Below are positions 25,262-34,015 of a stretch of 64,000 bases of DNA, in pieces. This DNA comes from CAIYZT01 sp947461435. Its GTDB lineage: Bacteria > Pseudomonadota > Alphaproteobacteria > Rhodobacterales > Rhodobacteraceae. The notes under the pieces are model-generated. The model saw only the letters and a program-made list of their open reading frames with translations. It made no database searches and was not told where the DNA came from. The DNA is taken from the NCBI GenBank assembly GCA_965284435.1, contig OZ260083.1, positions 1,488,001-1,552,000 of the forward strand. The letters run 5' to 3'. Numbering within the stretch: the stretch's first letter is position 1; every line of letters starts with the position of its first letter. The position numbers and the translations under genes are program-made.

Positions 25262-26224
25262 TCAGGCCAGCGACGGATCAATCACGATGCAAGCGGCGAC
25301 CAATCCCTTGACCGCATCAACGGACTTTTGGAACATGGCCATCTCGTCGGCGTTCATCTTGATGTCGACCACCCGTTCAACCCCGCCAGCCCCCAGAACC
25401 GTCGGCACGCCAACATACATTCCGTCAAGGCCCAGTGCGCCCCTCACATAGGCCGCGCAGGGCAACAGGCGCTTTTGGTCTTTCAGGTAAGCTTCGGCCA
25501 TCTCGATCGCCGAGGCGGCGGGCGCGTAAAACGCCGAACCGGTTTTCAGCAGACCCACAATTTCGGCCCCGCCATCGCGGGTGCGCTGCACGATGCTGTC
25601 CAGCTTGTCCTGCGTGGTCCAGCCCATGGCAACCAGATCGGGCAGGGGGATGCCGCCGACGGTGGAATACCGGGTCAGGGGCACCATCGTATCGCCATGC
25701 CCGCCCAGCACAAAGGCCGTGACATCGCGCATCGACACGTTGAATTCAAGCGACAGGAAATGGCGGAAGCGTGCCGAATCAAGCACGCCTGCCATGCCGA
25801 CCACCATGTGATGGGGCAGGCCAGAGAATTCGCGCAGGGCCCAAACCATGGCGTCCAGCGGATTGGTGATGCAGATCACAAAGGCATTGGGCGCATGGGC
25901 CGCCAGACCCTCGCCCACAGATTTCATGACCTTCAGGTTTATGCCCAACAGGTCATCGCGGCTCATCCCCGGTTTGCGCGGAACGCCTGCCGTGACGATG
26001 CACACATCAGCCCCGGCGATATCGGCATAGGAATTTGCGCCCTTCAGGCTGGCATCAAAGCCTTCGACCGGGCCAGATTGGGCAATATCCAGCGCCTTGC
26101 CCTGCGGCGTGCCTTCGGCGATGTCGAACAGGATGATATCGCCAAGTTCTTTGATTGCGGCGAGATGGGCGAGCGTTCCGCCGATCTGACCTGCGCCGAT
26201 AAGGGCAATCTTGGGTCGAGCCAT
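25262..26224 (-). CDS. mdh: Malate dehydrogenase (NAD)
   Basis: The 320-aa LDH-like MDH has the NAD motif 'IALIGAGQIGGTLAHLAA', the substrate loop 'AGVPRKPGMSRDDLLGINL', and the catalytic 'FVLGGHGDTMVPL'. It converts malate to oxaloacetate in the TCA cycle and also draws off malate formed by the EMC pathway. The ATG at 26224 follows CGGAGG. In related genomes I recall mdh next to sucC; here about 6.6 kb of other genes separate them. Confidence 0.96.
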   Translation of the reverse strand: MARPKIALIGAGQIGGTLAHLAAIKELGDIILFDIAEGTPQGKALDIAQSGPVEGFDASLKGANSYADIAGADVCIVTAGVPRKPGMSRDDLLGINLKVMKSVGEGLAAHAPNAFVICITNPLDAMVWALREFSGLPHHMVVGMAGVLDSARFRHFLSLEFNVSMRDVTAFVLGGHGDTMVPLTRYSTVGGIPLPDLVAMGWTTQDKLDSIVQRTRDGGAEIVGLLKTGSAFYAPAASAIEMAEAYLKDQKRLLPCAAYVRGALGLDGMYVGVPTVLGAGGVERVVDIKMNADEMAMFQKSVDAVKGLVAACIVIDPSLA

Positions 26225-26252
26225 GGGGGCCTCCGAAGGGTTGGCAAGGATT

Positions 26253-26312
26253 GGTATGCAACGGTATGCTAAACCTGACGGAGTGCCAAGGCAAGATGCC
26301 GCGCCGCGGCAT
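26253..26312. promoter_or_regulatory. Direct repeat and palindrome in the mdh-tauE divergent region
   Basis: GGTATGC occurs at 26253-26259 and again at 26263-26269, exactly 10 bp apart. A 17-bp palindrome with 8-bp arms, ATGCCGCG-C-CGCGGCAT, lies at 26296-26312. Both are candidate regulator sites for mdh and/or the permease gene. No factor is assigned. Confidence 0.45.
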
Positions 26313-26452
26313 GATTTGCTTTGGTCAAGCCACTGGCCCGAAAGGAGTGTTTGCGCTAAACCCGCTAACAAATCCTTGAAGGACGGTGACGCCCCGACAG
26401 GAAAGCATCGCGGCGATCATCGGTGATTCCGCGCGCAGGGGGAAGAGGCATC

Positions 26453-27208
26453 GTGCAGGGCTGGGAATTCTGGGTGGCGGGCATCCTTGGGGCGGTGCTG
26501 ACCGGCCTTGGCAAGGGCGGCATGCCGGTCGTCGGCGCGCTGACGGTGCCGCTGATGTCATTGGCCATGCCAGCGCCCGTGGCGGCCGGCCTGATGCTGC
26601 CGGTTTATATTGTGTCAGATTGGTTCGGACTTTATGCCTATCGGCGCGAGTTCGACAAGCGCGTGGTGGCAATTGGCATGGTGGGCATGACCTTTGGGGT
26701 CGTGCTCGGTTATTTCACCTTTTCGTTTGTCCCCGAGGAATGGATCAACGGGCTGATCGGTGTGGTTGGGGCGGTCTTTGCGCTGAACATGCTGCTGCGC
26801 CGGGCGGTGGTCCCAACGCCCAGACCCGCGCCTGTGGCACCGGGGTTATTCTGGACGGCGATCGCCGGTTTCACCAGTTTCATCAGCCACACGGGCGGTC
26901 CGCCCTATCAGGTCTGGACCCTGCCCCTGGGGTTGAAAAAGGCTGTTTTCGCAGGCACATCAACCATCGCCTTTGCCTATGTCAACCTGTTGAAACTGCC
27001 GTTTTACTGGCATTTGGGACAGGTGAACATCGGCAGTCTGGAGACGGCAGCGATGTTGGCACCGGTGGCGATCTGTGCGGTCTTTGCCGGCGTTCGAATT
27101 GTCAAGATTCTGCCGGAAAAGCTGTTCTTCACCTTGGTCACCTGGACGCTTCTGGCGATTTCGCTGAAACTGATATGGGGCGCGGTGGCGGCGTCTTTGG
27201 CGGCTTAG
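26453..27208 (+). CDS. Sulfite exporter TauE/SafE family permease
   Basis: The 251-aa membrane protein has about eight hydrophobic segments and the two family repeats ('LTGLGKGGMPVVGA' in the first half, 'TSFISHTGGPPYQVW' in the second). TauE/SafE proteins export or import small sulfur-containing or organic anions; the substrate cannot be told here. I prefer the GTG at 26453, which follows AGAGG with good spacing. An upstream in-frame GTG at 26423 would add ten non-hydrophobic residues. Confidence 0.85.
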   Translation: MQGWEFWVAGILGAVLTGLGKGGMPVVGALTVPLMSLAMPAPVAAGLMLPVYIVSDWFGLYAYRREFDKRVVAIGMVGMTFGVVLGYFTFSFVPEEWINGLIGVVGAVFALNMLLRRAVVPTPRPAPVAPGLFWTAIAGFTSFISHTGGPPYQVWTLPLGLKKAVFAGTSTIAFAYVNLLKLPFYWHLGQVNIGSLETAAMLAPVAICAVFAGVRIVKILPEKLFFTLVTWTLLAISLKLIWGAVAASLAA

Positions 27209-27519
27209 ACCGGCGGATCGTTCAGCGCCAAAGGCTCTTGCAGGGTTTCAAAGCTTTGCCCCGAGGCCAGAAGACAGGTGGTGCCATCGGGCAAGGAGAC
27301 GGTCAACGTCCAACTGCCGGAGTCCGAGGCATAGACTTCCATCAATTGGTCAGCGGCGGCCAAGCCCATGGCCTGACGGGTTTCGCCAAAGCGGGTGGTG
27401 AGGATTTGAACAACCTCGGCGCGGGGGGCGCAGCGCAGGCCCGGGATTTCAGCATTGGTTTGCGTGGCGGCAAAGATCATGGCGGCAATGCCAAGGGACA
27501 AGGCGAAAAGTTGCTGCAT
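27205..27519 (-). CDS. Hypothetical exported protein (104 aa)
   Basis: A signal peptide (MQQLFALSLGIAAMIFAATQ) precedes a short mature domain with 'LRCAPRAEVVQILTTRFGET' and 'TTCLLASGQSFE', holding two cysteines that could pair. The pattern is familiar from rhodobacterial periplasmic proteins of unknown function. Its stop overlaps the tauE stop (convergent). The ATG at 27519 was chosen over an upstream in-frame start because it gives a proper signal sequence. Confidence 0.65.
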   Translation of the reverse strand: MQQLFALSLGIAAMIFAATQTNAEIPGLRCAPRAEVVQILTTRFGETRQAMGLAAADQLMEVYASDSGSWTLTVSLPDGTTCLLASGQSFETLQEPLALNDPPV

Positions 27520-27676
27520 GGGGCACCTGTACAACGGGGGGTGGAACACATGCAGGCAGCCTGCGCGCCAAGTCCCTAAGACCGGTTAACGCGGGGGCCG
27601 TTCCTGCCCTGTTCCGAGATTTTGCTGCAGCGCAGAATAATTGACCTTGCAGAATATGCCAAAATGCCGTTCATCT

Positions 27677-27691
27677 GCGCAAGATTATTGC
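27677..27691 (+). promoter_or_regulatory. GCGCAA-N3-TATTGC motif upstream of mcl2
   Basis: GCGCAA-GAT-TATTGC ends 16 bases before the mcl2 ATG. The same 15-bp pattern with N3 spacing (GCGCAA-AGC-TATTGC) precedes ccr at 48782-48796. Candidate shared operator for EMC-pathway genes. Confidence 0.5.
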
Positions 27692-27707
27692 TTGGCGGAG
27701 AATCGTG

Positions 27708-28574
27708 ATGCCTCCCTTTCGGTCTGTGCTGTATATTCCTGCCTCCAAAGAGCGGGCGCTGGAAAAGGCGCGGACGCTGAACTGCGACGCGATTATCTTT
27801 GATCTGGAAGATGCGGTGGCCCCCGACGAGAAGGCAGCCGCGCGCCGCCTTTTGGGCGAGGTGCTGCGGCACTGGGATTATGGGCCGCGCGCAAGGCTGG
27901 TGCGCATCAACGCCTTTGAAACGCCCTGGGGCCGCGCGGATGCTGCTGCTTTGGCCGAGGTGATGGCGCAAGGGGCCCGGGTCGACGGCATTGTGGTGCC
28001 CAAGGTCAATCAGGCGGCGGATCTGGATCTTGTGGCGGCCGCGCTGCCGGGGGCGGCCCTTTGGGCGATGATGGAAACGCCCATGGCGCTGCTGAACGCG
28101 CCCCAGATTGCCGCGCATCCCTGTCTGGCCGGACTGGTCATGGGAACAAACGATCTGGCAAAGGATCTGGGCAGCCGGTTTCGGCCCGATCGCCTGCCGC
28201 TTCAGGCGGGGCTGGGCCTGTGTCTGCTCGCCGCCCGCGCGCAGGGCAAGGTCATTCTGGATGGCGTCTTCAATGCCTTTCGCGATGACGATGGCCTGCG
28301 CGGCGAATGCCAGCAGGGGCGCGATATGGGATTTGATGGCAAGACGCTGATCCATCCCCTGCAGATTGACATCACCAACGCCGCCTTTGCCCCCTCGGCA
28401 GACGAGGTGCAGGTGGCCCGGCGTCAGATCGCGGCCTTTGACGATGCCATGGCAAATGGCCGGGCTGTTGCAGTTGTGGATGGAAAAATCGTTGAGAACC
28501 TGCATATCGTGACGGCACGGGCCACGCTGACCAAAGCGGCCCAGATCGCGGCGATGCAAAGAGCAGGAGACTGA
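27708..28574 (+). CDS. mcl2: (3S)-malyl-CoA thioesterase (Mcl2), CitE/HpcH superfamily
   Basis: The 288-aa protein is a CitE-like TIM barrel with 'SVLYIPASKERALEKA' at the start, the metal-binding 'IIFDLEDAVAPDEK', 'VRINAFETPWG' and 'WAMMETPMALLNA'. In Rhodobacter sphaeroides the shorter paralogue Mcl2 hydrolyses malyl-CoA to malate and CoA, the last step of the EMC pathway, whereas Mcl1 is the lyase. Length and company (mch, sdh, mdh) fit Mcl2. The ATG at 27708 has better spacing to GGCGGAG than the GTG at 27705. A malyl-CoA lyase role is the alternative. Confidence 0.82.
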   Translation: MPPFRSVLYIPASKERALEKARTLNCDAIIFDLEDAVAPDEKAAARRLLGEVLRHWDYGPRARLVRINAFETPWGRADAAALAEVMAQGARVDGIVVPKVNQAADLDLVAAALPGAALWAMMETPMALLNAPQIAAHPCLAGLVMGTNDLAKDLGSRFRPDRLPLQAGLGLCLLAARAQGKVILDGVFNAFRDDDGLRGECQQGRDMGFDGKTLIHPLQIDITNAAFAPSADEVQVARRQIAAFDDAMANGRAVAVVDGKIVENLHIVTARATLTKAAQIAAMQRAGD

Positions 28575-28575
28575 T

Positions 28576-29130
28576 ATGGCGGCATTAATCTTGGTACTAA
28601 GCTTGTGGTGGGGGGCGCATCTGTTCAAGCGGCTGGCCCCGGCCCCGCGGGCCAGACTGGGCAATGGCGGCAAGGCGCTTGTGGCGGTGTTGCTGGTCGT
28701 CTCGGTTGTTTTGATGGTTTTGGGATATAAATCGGCAGACGGACAGGTGTTTTGGGGCCGCAGTCCGGCCCTTGTCGGCATCAACAATCTGCTGATGCTT
28801 GTCGCCTTTTACGTTTATGCGGTGGGGGGCCCCAAGGGCCCGCGCATTTGGCTGGGCACAAAACTGCGTCACCCGCAGCTGACTGGCTTTTCGATCTGGG
28901 CCTTCGCCCATTTGCTGGTGAATGGCGATACGACCTCTTTCGTGTTGTTTGGCGGTTTGCTGATCTGGGCGCAGGTGGAAATCGTGATGATCAACGCCCA
29001 AGACGGCCCTTGGACGCCGCCCGCCCGCGCGCCCATGGCCAAGGAAGTGCTGTATGTCGTGGTAAGCCTTGTTGTCGTGGGCGTGGTCATGGCCATCCAC
29101 AACTGGCTTGGTGTTCAGCCCTGGGGCTGA
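28576..29130 (+). CDS. NnrU family membrane protein
   Basis: The 184-aa protein has five or six hydrophobic helices with 'WWGAHLFKRLAPAPRARLG' at the N-terminus and 'HPQLTGFSIWAFAHLLVNGD' in the centre, the NnrU-family signature. NnrU is linked to denitrification in some rhodobacteria, but the biochemical role is not settled. It starts two bases after mcl2 and is followed by DUF1737 and mch, so here it is a passenger in the EMC operon. Confidence 0.82.
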   Translation: MAALILVLSLWWGAHLFKRLAPAPRARLGNGGKALVAVLLVVSVVLMVLGYKSADGQVFWGRSPALVGINNLLMLVAFYVYAVGGPKGPRIWLGTKLRHPQLTGFSIWAFAHLLVNGDTTSFVLFGGLLIWAQVEIVMINAQDGPWTPPARAPMAKEVLYVVVSLVVVGVVMAIHNWLGVQPWG

Positions 29131-29139
29131 GGAGGGATC

Positions 29140-29343
29140 ATGAAGCTTTTCCGGTTCCTGTCGGACGATGACACGAGTGCGTTTTGCCACAAGGTGACAG
29201 CGGCCTTGAACAAGGGGTGGGAGCTGCAGGGCAGCCCCACCTATGCCTTTGACGCGGCACGCGGTGTCATGCGCTGTGGGCAGGCCGTGACAAAAGAGGT
29301 TCCGGGCACCTATACGCCCGACACAAAGCTGGGGGAACAATGA
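29140..29343 (+). CDS. DUF1737 domain protein (67 aa)
   Basis: This small soluble protein reads MKLFRFLSDDDTSAFCHKVT followed by 'ALNKGWELQGSPTYAFD', the DUF1737 pattern. No function is known. It lies nine bases after the NnrU-like gene with a GGAGGG ribosome site, and its stop overlaps the mch start (ATGA). Confidence 0.82.
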   Translation: MKLFRFLSDDDTSAFCHKVTAALNKGWELQGSPTYAFDAARGVMRCGQAVTKEVPGTYTPDTKLGEQ

Positions 29344-30359
29344 AGACAAATCCGGGACGGTTCTTTGAAGATTACACCATGGGCGAGATCATCGCCCATG
29401 CCGTTCCGCGCACCATTTCAGGCGGGGAAAGGGCGCTGTATCATGCGCTTTATCCCGCGCGCAGTGCCGTTTATTCCAGCGATGAATTTGCCCGAGCTTG
29501 CGGTCTGCCGCAAAGCCCGGTGGACGATCTGATTGCCTTTCATACGGTTTTTGGCAAGACCGTTCCCGATATCAGCCTGAATGCCATCGCCAATCTGGGC
29601 TATGCCGAGGGGCGCTGGCTGCGCCCGGTCTATCCCGGCGATACGCTGCGCGCCGAAAGCACGGTCATTGGATTGAAAGAAAATTCCAACGGGCAGTCGG
29701 GCGTGGTCTGGGTGCGCACGCGCGGGATCAATCAGCGCGGTGAAGAGGTTCTAAGCTATGTCCGCTGGGCGATGGTCCGGGCCCGCAAAGCGCCGGGTGC
29801 CGCCCCGGTGGTGCCGCAGCTTGCCAGCGCTGTCAGCGCCGAGCAGATCGTCGTGCCGCAGGGTCTGGATTTTACAAACTACGATGTCACCCTTGCCGGA
29901 GAGCCGCACCGCTGGGACGATTATGCGGTGGGCGAGCAGATCGACCATGTGGATGGCATGACGGTTGAACAGGCCGAACACATGCTGGCGACGCGGCTTT
30001 GGCAGAACACGGCCAAAGTGCATTTTGACGCCACCGCGCGCGAGGATGGGCGGCGTCTGATTTATGGCGGGCATGTGATATCGATCGCCCGCGCGCTTAG
30101 CTTCAACGGGTTGGCCAATGCGCAGATGATGGTCGCGCTGAACGGCGGGGCCCATGTCAGCCCCTGTTTCGCCGGTGATACCGTGCGGGCGTGGTCGCAG
30201 GTTGTGGACAAGGCACGCACCGCAACCCCCAGCGTTGGCGCGCTGCGGGTGCGCACGGTGGCGACCAAGGGCGCGGCCTTTGCTTTGCGCGATGAGACCG
30301 GAAAATACCTGCCAGAGGTTCTGCTTGACCTTGATTATTGGGTCTTGATTCCGGTTTAG
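29340..30359 (+). CDS. mch: Mesaconyl-C1-CoA (2-methylfumaryl-CoA) hydratase, MaoC family
   Basis: Mch hydrates mesaconyl-C1-CoA to beta-methylmalyl-CoA in the EMC pathway. The 339-aa protein has two MaoC hot-dog domains. The first holds 'DDLIAFHTVFGKTVPDISLN', and the second holds 'IYGGHVISIARALSFNGLAN'. The N-terminal 'NPGRFFEDYTMGEIIAHAVP' is typical. It is translationally coupled to DUF1737 and belongs to the mcl2 operon. Confidence 0.9.
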   Translation: MKTNPGRFFEDYTMGEIIAHAVPRTISGGERALYHALYPARSAVYSSDEFARACGLPQSPVDDLIAFHTVFGKTVPDISLNAIANLGYAEGRWLRPVYPGDTLRAESTVIGLKENSNGQSGVVWVRTRGINQRGEEVLSYVRWAMVRARKAPGAAPVVPQLASAVSAEQIVVPQGLDFTNYDVTLAGEPHRWDDYAVGEQIDHVDGMTVEQAEHMLATRLWQNTAKVHFDATAREDGRRLIYGGHVISIARALSFNGLANAQMMVALNGGAHVSPCFAGDTVRAWSQVVDKARTATPSVGALRVRTVATKGAAFALRDETGKYLPEVLLDLDYWVLIPV

Positions 30360-30398
30360 TGTCTTCCCATGGTGCCGCAGAACCTTGGGAGAATTGCC

Positions 30399-31154
30399 AT
30401 GAAAACCCTTTGCCTGATCGCCTGTCTTTGGGGCGGGGCTGCCCAAGCCCAAAGCTTTACCATGCCCGAAGATGAAGGCGCGGCAGAGTTTGTGACCTCC
30501 AACGTGATTGCGACGTTTTATCATGAACTGGGCCATGCCCTGATCGATGTGCTGCAATTGCCCGTACTGGGCCGCGAAGAAGACGCTGCCGACACCCTGT
30601 CGGCCTTGCTGATCCATCAAGGCTGGGAAGAAGAGGCCGCGGCGACGCTGACCTATGACACCGCCAACGCCTATTGGGCCTATTCCGAAGAGGCAAAGGC
30701 CGAAGGCTATGACATGGCGTTTTGGGACGAACATTCGCTGGACATGCAGCGCTATTACAATCTGATTTGCCTGTACTACGGGGCAGAGCCGGATTTGCGC
30801 GCCGATGACGCCAAAGAACTTGGCCTGCCCGATGACCGGGCAGAGCGGTGCCCCGATGAATATCAATTGGCCGCAGACAGTTGGGGCGGTCTGCTGGAAG
30901 GGTTGGAGCCGGGCGCCGAGGGCAGCTTTGGATTGAAAATCGACGGCGACCGCGACCCCATTTTGGAGATCATGGCGCAAGAGGTGGATGTGTTGAACGA
31001 ATCCTATGCCCTGCCCGAAGAAGTGACGGTCTTGGTCGCCCCTTGCGGAGAGCCGAACGCGTTTTACAGCCCCTCAGAGCGTACCATCACCTTTTGCACC
31101 GAATATGCGACAGATCTGGTGCGGATCTATATGGCCGGAGTAAGTGGTGACTGA
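30399..31154 (+). CDS. Exported DUF4344-type putative metallopeptidase
   Basis: The 251-aa protein has a signal peptide (MKTLCLIACLWGGAAQA) and a zincin motif in 'IATFYHELGHALIDVLQLPV' (HELGH, near residue 46). The downstream 'REEDAADTLSALLI' supplies acidic candidates for the third ligand, as in the DUF4344 family. It has several cysteines for disulfides. The substrate is unknown. It sits between mch and the sdh operon; its stop lies five bases before the twin operator, so sdh begins a separate regulatory unit. Confidence 0.78.
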   Translation: MKTLCLIACLWGGAAQAQSFTMPEDEGAAEFVTSNVIATFYHELGHALIDVLQLPVLGREEDAADTLSALLIHQGWEEEAAATLTYDTANAYWAYSEEAKAEGYDMAFWDEHSLDMQRYYNLICLYYGAEPDLRADDAKELGLPDDRAERCPDEYQLAADSWGGLLEGLEPGAEGSFGLKIDGDRDPILEIMAQEVDVLNESYALPEEVTVLVAPCGEPNAFYSPSERTITFCTEYATDLVRIYMAGVSGD

Positions 31155-31158
31155 TTTA

Positions 31159-31189
31159 TGTGATCACAGCCAAAAAAACTGTGATCACA
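31159..31189. promoter_or_regulatory. Twin TGTGATCACA operator upstream of sdhC
   Basis: Perfect palindromes at 31159-31168 and 31180-31189, centres 21 bp apart, with an A7-containing 11-bp spacer. This matches the sucC upstream element in palindrome, spacing and A-tract. It lies 146-176 bases before the sdhC ATG. A further small inverted repeat TGTCA-GG-TGACA is at 31241-31252. Confidence 0.85.
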
Positions 31190-31334
31190 AATGCAAGAAA
31201 TCAGAAAAACAAGGCGGTTCCATGCTGCTGCGCGGCATTGTGTCAGGTGACATCAACGATTTACACGCTATTGATGAAACAAGGCTAAGCTGCCCCAACC
31301 AAGCAGACTTGGACCACGACGGAAAGGATACTCC

Positions 31335-31718
31335 ATGGCCGAGGTCAAACGGGTCGAACGCCCGCTTTCACCCCATTTGCAGATTTACCGCGTTCAGTTG
31401 ACGTCGGTCACCTCGATCCTGACGCGGATCACGGGCAACGGGTTGATCGTGGGAACGGTGCTTGCGGTTTGGTGGCTGATGGCCGCGGCGATGGGCCCCG
31501 GCGCTTTTGCGTTGGCCAATGCGGTTGCCACCAGTTGGTTCGGCGATCTGGTGTTCACCGTTTCCGCCTGGGCGCTGTGGTACCACTATCTGGCGGGCCT
31601 GCGGCATCTGGTTTTTGATGCCGGGCGCGGGCTGGATATACCGACGGCAGAAAAACTGGGTTGGGGCGTGATCTTTGGATCCTTCGGCCTGACGCTTTTG
31701 ACCATTTTGATCGTTTAG
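31335..31718 (+). CDS. sdhC: Succinate dehydrogenase cytochrome b556 subunit
   Basis: The 127-aa membrane anchor has three hydrophobic helices. The N-terminal 'RPLSPHLQIYRVQLTSVTSI' is the SdhC signature, and the heme-ligand histidine lies in 'WYHYLAGLRHLVFD'. It binds heme b and quinone together with SdhD in complex II. It is first of the sdhCDA-B operon, starting after GGAAAGGA. Confidence 0.96.
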   Translation: MAEVKRVERPLSPHLQIYRVQLTSVTSILTRITGNGLIVGTVLAVWWLMAAAMGPGAFALANAVATSWFGDLVFTVSAWALWYHYLAGLRHLVFDAGRGLDIPTAEKLGWGVIFGSFGLTLLTILIV

Positions 31719-31727
31719 GGGGCCATC

Positions 31728-32099
31728 ATGCGCTATCTGACCGCCCGCAAACGTGCCGAAGGCAAGGGCGCTTCGCGCACTGGAACGCAGCACCATTGGC
31801 ATATGACAGTCAGTGCCGTGGCCTTGGCTTTTCTGATCCCGGTGTGGATCTATATCTTTGGCCATGCGCTGGGCCAGCCGCTGGACGGGGTGCGCGCCAC
31901 CTTTGCGCGGCCGTTTCCCGCCATTCTGACCGGGCTGGTCCTTGTGGTGGGCATGCGCCACTTTGCCATGGGCGCACAAATGATGATTGAAGATTACGCC
32001 CGCGGCACCGCCCGCAAGATGCTGGTGATCTTCGCCATGTCACTATCAGCCGTTATCGTGGCCTGCGGGCTTTTCGCCCTCGTCAAGATCGCGCTTTAA
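31728..32099 (+). CDS. sdhD: Succinate dehydrogenase hydrophobic membrane anchor subunit
   Basis: The 123-aa protein has three membrane helices, 'GTQHHWHMTVSAVALAFLIP' at the start of helix 1 and 'VVGMRHFAMGAQMMIEDYAR' in helix 2, typical of alphaproteobacterial SdhD. It completes the membrane domain with SdhC. It begins nine bases after sdhC. Confidence 0.95.
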   Translation: MRYLTARKRAEGKGASRTGTQHHWHMTVSAVALAFLIPVWIYIFGHALGQPLDGVRATFARPFPAILTGLVLVVGMRHFAMGAQMMIEDYARGTARKMLVIFAMSLSAVIVACGLFALVKIAL

Positions 32100-32108
32100 G
32101 GAAAACAG

Positions 32109-33914
32109 ATGACCAAGGCTTATCCGTATGAAGTGCACGACTATGATGTTGTGGTGGTGGGGGCGGGCGGCGCAGGCCTGCGCGCGACGCTGGGCATGGC
32201 CGAGCAGGGGCTGCGCACGGCCTGTGTAACAAAGGTTTTCCCGACGCGCAGCCATACCGTGGCCGCCCAAGGCGGCATTGCGGCCAGCCTTGGCAATATG
32301 GGCCCTGACAGCTGGCAGTGGCACATGTACGACACGGTCAAAGGCTCTGACTGGCTGGGCGATACCGACGCGATGGAATATCTGGCGCGCGAGGCCCCCA
32401 AGGCGGTCTACGAGCTGGAGCATTACGGCGTGCCCTTCAGCCGCACCGAGGAGGGCAAGATCTATCAGCGGCCCTTTGGCGGGCATACCACGGAATTTGG
32501 GGAAGGCCCCCCGGTTCAGCGCACCTGCGCTGCCGCCGACCGCACAGGGCATGCCATCTTGCACACGCTTTATGGCCAGTCGCTGAAGAACAATGCGGAA
32601 TTCTTTATCGAATATTTCGCGCTGGATCTGATCCTCACGGAGGGACGCTGCACCGGTATCGTTGCCTGGAAGTTGGATGACGGCACCTTGCACGTCTTCA
32701 ACGCCAAGATGGTTGTCTTGGCCACGGGTGGGTACGGGCGGGCTTATTTTTCGGCGACCTCGGCCCATACCTGCACCGGGGATGGCGGCGGTATGGTGGC
32801 CCGTGCGGGTCTGCCCCTGCAGGATATGGAATTTGTGCAGTTTCACCCCACCGGCATCTACGGCTCTGGCTGCCTGATCACCGAAGGCGCGCGGGGCGAG
32901 GGGGGCTATCTGACCAATTCGCAAGGCGAGCGGTTCATGGAACGCTATGCCCCGCATTACAAGGATCTGGCCCCGCGCGACTATGTCAGCCGCTGCATGA
33001 CGCTGGAAATTCGCGAAGGGCGCGGCGTGGGAGCGAACGGCGATCACATTCACCTGCACCTGAACCACCTGCCCAAGGAAACACTGGATCTGCGGCTGCC
33101 GGGTATTTCGGAATCGGCGCGCATTTTCGCCGGGGTTGACCTGACGCGCGAGCCGATTCCGGTGCTGCCGACCGTGCATTACAACATGGGCGGCATCCCG
33201 ACCAATTACTGGGGAGAGGTGTTGAACCCGCAGCCGGGGAACCCGGATGCGATTTTCCCCGGTCTGATGGCCGTGGGCGAGGCGGGCTGTGCCAGCGTGC
33301 ATGGGGCCAACCGTCTGGGGTCAAATTCATTGATCGATCTGGTGGTCTTTGGCCGGGCGGCCGCCATTCGCGCCGGCGAAATCGTGAACCCCAAAGAGCG
33401 TTTGCCCGAGGTGAACACCGCCGAGGTCGACAAATCCCTGGCGCGGTTTGATGCGCTGCGCCACGCAAATGGCGCTTTGCCGACCGCCGAACTGCGGCTG
33501 GAGATGCAAAAGACCATGCAGGCCGATGCCGCCGTGTTCCGCACCGAAAAAACCTTGGCCGAGGGCGAGGCGAAGATGACGGCAATTGCGGCCAAGATGG
33601 GCGATATCAAGGTCACTGACCGTTCGATGGTGTGGAACAGCGATCTGATGGAAACGCTGGAACTGACCAATCTGATGCCCAATGCCTTGGCCACGATCTA
33701 TGGCGCCCATGCCCGCAAGGAAAGCCGCGGCGCCCATGCGCATGAGGATTTCCCAACCCGCGATGATGCTGCGTGGCGCAAACATTCGCTGGCCTATGTT
33801 GATGGGGCGAAGGTGCGGCTGGATTACCGGGCCGTGCACACCGCGCCCCTGACCACCGAGGCCGAGGGCGGGATATCGTTGAAGAAAATCGCCCCCGCAG
33901 AGCGGAAGTTCTGA
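32109..33914 (+). CDS. sdhA: Succinate dehydrogenase flavoprotein subunit
   Basis: The 601-aa SdhA oxidises succinate with covalently bound FAD. The FAD motif 'DVVVVGAGGAGLRATLGMAE', the flavinylated histidine in 'TRSHTVAAQGGIAASLGNMG', the active-site 'HPTGIYGSGCLITEGARGEG' and the 'RLGSNSLIDLVVFG' motif are all present. Length is normal. It is followed, unusually, by two lipoprotein genes before sdhB. Confidence 0.98.
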   Translation: MTKAYPYEVHDYDVVVVGAGGAGLRATLGMAEQGLRTACVTKVFPTRSHTVAAQGGIAASLGNMGPDSWQWHMYDTVKGSDWLGDTDAMEYLAREAPKAVYELEHYGVPFSRTEEGKIYQRPFGGHTTEFGEGPPVQRTCAAADRTGHAILHTLYGQSLKNNAEFFIEYFALDLILTEGRCTGIVAWKLDDGTLHVFNAKMVVLATGGYGRAYFSATSAHTCTGDGGGMVARAGLPLQDMEFVQFHPTGIYGSGCLITEGARGEGGYLTNSQGERFMERYAPHYKDLAPRDYVSRCMTLEIREGRGVGANGDHIHLHLNHLPKETLDLRLPGISESARIFAGVDLTREPIPVLPTVHYNMGGIPTNYWGEVLNPQPGNPDAIFPGLMAVGEAGCASVHGANRLGSNSLIDLVVFGRAAAIRAGEIVNPKERLPEVNTAEVDKSLARFDALRHANGALPTAELRLEMQKTMQADAAVFRTEKTLAEGEAKMTAIAAKMGDIKVTDRSMVWNSDLMETLELTNLMPNALATIYGAHARKESRGAHAHEDFPTRDDAAWRKHSLAYVDGAKVRLDYRAVHTAPLTTEAEGGISLKKIAPAERKF

Positions 33915-34015
33915 TGCACCCGCTGGCGGATATCAGCCCGTCGGGCCAGCTGCCCCTTGTCTGCGCCGCCCTAAGGCGCAGCATGGGACTGTCTGATCTG
34001 ACAGGAGGGACCCCC

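Noticed and set aside
32046..33302. Minus-strand frame of 418 codons across sdhA
   Set aside because: Antisense of an unmistakable SdhA; no ribosome site or family pattern.
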